From an uncultured Pseudomonadota bacterium (GTDB lineage Bacteria; Pseudomonadota; Gammaproteobacteria; Burkholderiales; Usitatibacteraceae): a DNA stretch of 16,971 bases. The notes under the pieces were generated by a model. The model was not told the origin of the DNA, did not search any database, and worked only from the letters and a program-made list of their open reading frames with translations. Numbering within the stretch: position 1 is the first letter of the stretch; every line of letters starts with the position of its first letter. Below are positions 15,103 through 16,971 of this stretch, piece by piece. The stretch is from contig CALEJW010000181.1 of NCBI GenBank assembly GCA_937898635.1, positions 1-16,971 on the forward strand, read 5' to 3'. The translations under genes and the position numbers were made by a program.

Positions 15103-16044
15103 ATGCCTTCGCAGGTGAACCAGCCGTTGCCGGGAGGCTACGTCCTCAACGGCTATCGCATCGACAAGCCCCTCTCCTCCGGCGGTTTCAGCATCGTCTA
15201 TCTGGCCACAGACGAGCACCAGACGCCGTTCGCGATCAAGGAATACCTTCCCGCCTCCCTCGCCCTGCGCGCCGAGGGCACGGAGGTCATCATCGCCGAC
15301 GAGGCGAACCTCTCGACCTTCCGCCACGGGCTGAAGTGCTTCTTCGAGGAGGGGCGCGCGCTCGCCCTCATCTCGCACCCGAACGTCGTGCGCGTGGAGA
15401 ACTTCTTCCGCGCGAACGAGACCTGCTACATGGTGATGCAGTACGTGCGCGGGCGAACGCTGCAGTTCCACATCCAGCGAAACCGCGCGGAGTTCACCGA
15501 GACCTTCATGCGCCGCATCTTCATCCACCTGATGAACGGGCTGCGCGAGGTGCACGCGAACAAGCTGCTGCACCTGGACATCAAGCCCGCGAACATCTAC
15601 CTCGCGATGGACGGGCGGCCCGTGCTCCTGGACTTCGGCGCGGCGCGGATCACGCTCTCCGACGAGCCGATGAAGCTGAAGCCCATGTACACCGCGGGCT
15701 TCGCCGCGCCCGAGCAGTACACCTTCGTGCCCTCGCAGCTCGGCCCCTGGAGCGACATCTACTCCGTGGGCGCGACCCTCTACACCTGCATCGCCGGCAC
15801 GCCGCCGCAGGCGGCGGACGCGCGCCTGGAGAAGGACCGCCTGATCCCGCTGCGCACCCTCGCCCGCCAGGGCTACTCCGACGAGCTCTTCGGGATCGTC
15901 GACGCGTGCCTGAAGCTCGACCACCTCGAGCGCCCGCAGACCGCCTTCGAACTCCAGAAGATGCTCATGGTCGAACCGGCGGACGCGAAGCGCGGCTTCT
16001 TCGACACCCTCAACAAGCCGCTCTCGAAGCTCTTCACGAAGTAG
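15103..16044 (+). CDS. Soluble Hanks-type serine/threonine protein kinase
   Basis: A 313-residue eukaryotic-like kinase with no membrane segment. The Gly-rich loop is LSSGGFSIVY (24-33), the ATP-binding Lys is K46 in FAIKEYLP, and the catalytic loop is HLDIKPANIYL (157-167) with D159, K161 and N164. The metal site is DFG (177-179) and APEQY (202-206) closes the activation segment. HLD replaces the common HRD, so it is a non-RD kinase and may not need activation-loop phosphorylation. The IKEYLP motif is shared with soluble kinases encoded next to PP2C phosphatases, some of them in type VI secretion loci; no such locus is in this window. An ATG at 15070 is possible but overlaps the predicted -10 box, so 15103 was chosen; neither has a good ribosome site. 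The phosphatase follows 20 nt later. Substrates are unknown. Confidence 0.92.
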   Translation: MPSQVNQPLPGGYVLNGYRIDKPLSSGGFSIVYLATDEHQTPFAIKEYLPASLALRAEGTEVIIADEANLSTFRHGLKCFFEEGRALALISHPNVVRVENFFRANETCYMVMQYVRGRTLQFHIQRNRAEFTETFMRRIFIHLMNGLREVHANKLLHLDIKPANIYLAMDGRPVLLDFGAARITLSDEPMKLKPMYTAGFAAPEQYTFVPSQLGPWSDIYSVGATLYTCIAGTPPQAADARLEKDRLIPLRTLARQGYSDELFGIVDACLKLDHLERPQTAFELQKMLMVEPADAKRGFFDTLNKPLSKLFTK

Positions 16045-16064
16045 GCCTCGCCCAGGGTCCCGCC

Positions 16065-16970
16065 ATGAGGTTCACCATCTTCCAGGACAGCCGGCAAGGC
16101 GACCGCTCGGGCAACGAGGACCGCGTCGGCTACACCTACAGCAAGGACGTGCTCCTCATGGTCGCCGCCGACGGCATGGGCGGGCACATGCAGGGCGAGG
16201 TGGCCGCCGAGATCGCGGTGACGGAAATCACGCGCCTCTTCCAGCAGGAGGCGAGGAACCGCCTGCGGCGCCCCTCGGACTTCCTGGTGACGGTGATCAA
16301 CGCCGCGCACCGCGCCATCGTCTCCCACGCGGTGGCGGAGAACCTGCTGGAATCCCCGCGCACCACCTGCGTCGTGTGCATCGTGCAGGACGGGTCCGCG
16401 TGGTGGGCGCACTCCGGCGACTCGCGCCTGTACGTGCTGCGCGGCGGCAAGCTCGTCGCCGCCACCCAGGACCACTCGCGCGTGCAGCAGCTCATCGACT
16501 CCGGCGTGCTTTCCCGCGAGGCCGCGGCCACGCACCCCGAGCGCAACAAGATCTTCAGCTGCCTGGGCGGCGTCGTGCCCCCGGTGATCGGGGTGGGCTC
16601 CGAGTTCTCGCTGCAGAAGGGCGACACCATCCTCCTCTCGACGGACGGCTTCTGGGCGCAGATCCCGCCCGACCTCATCGCGAACCTCCTGCGCAAGCAG
16701 GACATCGTGGGCCTGCTCCCGGGGCTGCTCACCGAGGCGCACAAGCGCGCCGCGGGCCAGTCCGACAACCTCTCCGTCGTCGCCATGACCTGGGAGGCGC
16801 AGGACGACCCGCGCCACGCCGACACCGAGCTCATGGAAGGCGACCAGTTCACCACCTCCTCGAACACCGCCGACCTCGAGCGGCCCGTCGCGATGGACGA
16901 CGTGACCGACGAGGAGATCGAGAAGGCGATCGCGGAGATCCAGAGCGCGATCCGCAAGGTTCCCCGCTAG
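16065..16970 (+). CDS. PP2C-type serine/threonine protein phosphatase
   Basis: A 301-residue Mn2+/Mg2+-dependent phosphatase that probably reverses the upstream kinase. Motifs in order: GNEDRVG (16-22), AADGMGGHMQGE (34-45, metal Asp D36), RTTCVV (99-104), AHSGDSRLY (115-123), LLSTDGFW (190-197, D194) and GQSDNLSVV (231-239, D234). All metal-binding acidic residues are present. Past the catalytic fold (about residue 245) is a 55-residue acidic tail ending in a probable helix (DEEIEKAIAEIQSAIRK), which could be a docking or regulatory segment. It is soluble, with no signal peptide. Spacing of 20 nt from the kinase indicates one transcript. Its stop is one base from the window end, so further genes of the operon may lie outside. 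Confidence 0.94.
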   Translation: MRFTIFQDSRQGDRSGNEDRVGYTYSKDVLLMVAADGMGGHMQGEVAAEIAVTEITRLFQQEARNRLRRPSDFLVTVINAAHRAIVSHAVAENLLESPRTTCVVCIVQDGSAWWAHSGDSRLYVLRGGKLVAATQDHSRVQQLIDSGVLSREAAATHPERNKIFSCLGGVVPPVIGVGSEFSLQKGDTILLSTDGFWAQIPPDLIANLLRKQDIVGLLPGLLTEAHKRAAGQSDNLSVVAMTWEAQDDPRHADTELMEGDQFTTSSNTADLERPVAMDDVTDEEIEKAIAEIQSAIRKVPR

Positions 16971-16971
16971 C

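Noticed and set aside
14965..15924. Upstream extension of the yicC frame into the kinase gene
   Set aside because: The YicC family begins at MIxSMT (14964); the extension is antisense to the conserved kinase.
1..16971. CRISPR arrays, tRNA or rRNA genes, insertion sequences, phage or toxin-antitoxin genes
   Set aside because: Looked for on both strands and not seen; the only regular repeat is the protein-coding TPR array.

Overview
The window is a gene-dense, GC-rich (about 70% by eye) stretch of a proteobacterial chromosome. The core order yicC-gmk-rpoZ-spoT-recG, the ubiCA pair and a kefF/kefC pair point to a ubiquinone-making Proteobacterium, most likely a betaproteobacterium. I cannot name a genus from the sequence alone. 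No rRNA, tRNA, CRISPR array, insertion sequence or phage gene is visible, and every gap between genes is shorter than 150 bases.

Layout. (1) 26-496 (+): a small predicted outer-membrane lipoprotein of unknown function. It runs convergently into the rest of the window, and a GC-rich hairpin (502-520) separates the two. (2) 527-14964 (-): twelve genes on one strand, in transcription order yicC, gmk, rpoZ, spoT, ridA, recG, ubiC, ubiA, kefF, kefC, a FadI-like thiolase, and a 961-residue STAND-type regulator. The regulator has a cyclase-like domain, an NB-ARC-type NTPase and 40-residue TPRs. Five junctions overlap by exactly 4 bp (ATGA or GTGA) and most others have short gaps, so long co-transcription and translational coupling are likely. 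(3) 14965-15102: a divergent promoter region with a perfect TATAAT on the minus strand and a TTTACA-N17-GACAAT candidate on the plus strand, whose predicted start sites nearly coincide. (4) 15103-16970 (+): a soluble Hanks-type Ser/Thr kinase followed after 20 nt by a PP2C-type phosphatase.

How the genes fit together. The upstream part of the long cluster concerns nucleotide and stringent control: Gmk makes GDP, SpoT makes and degrades (p)ppGpp, and RpoZ is the RNA polymerase omega subunit. RNA and DNA housekeeping (YicC, RecG) and metabolite repair (RidA) sit with it. The middle makes the ubiquinone precursor (UbiC, UbiA). Next comes a glutathione-gated K+ efflux system with its flavoprotein activator (KefF, KefC). 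The last two genes are the least conventional: a lone thiolase and a multidomain signal-integrating ATPase whose cyclase domain appears to lack a catalytic residue.

Most of the window is conserved housekeeping content. The points most worth checking are the STAND protein, the divergent promoter shared with the kinase/phosphatase pair, the AT-rich island with a perfect -10 box inside gmk, and the His/Asp-rich lipoprotein.
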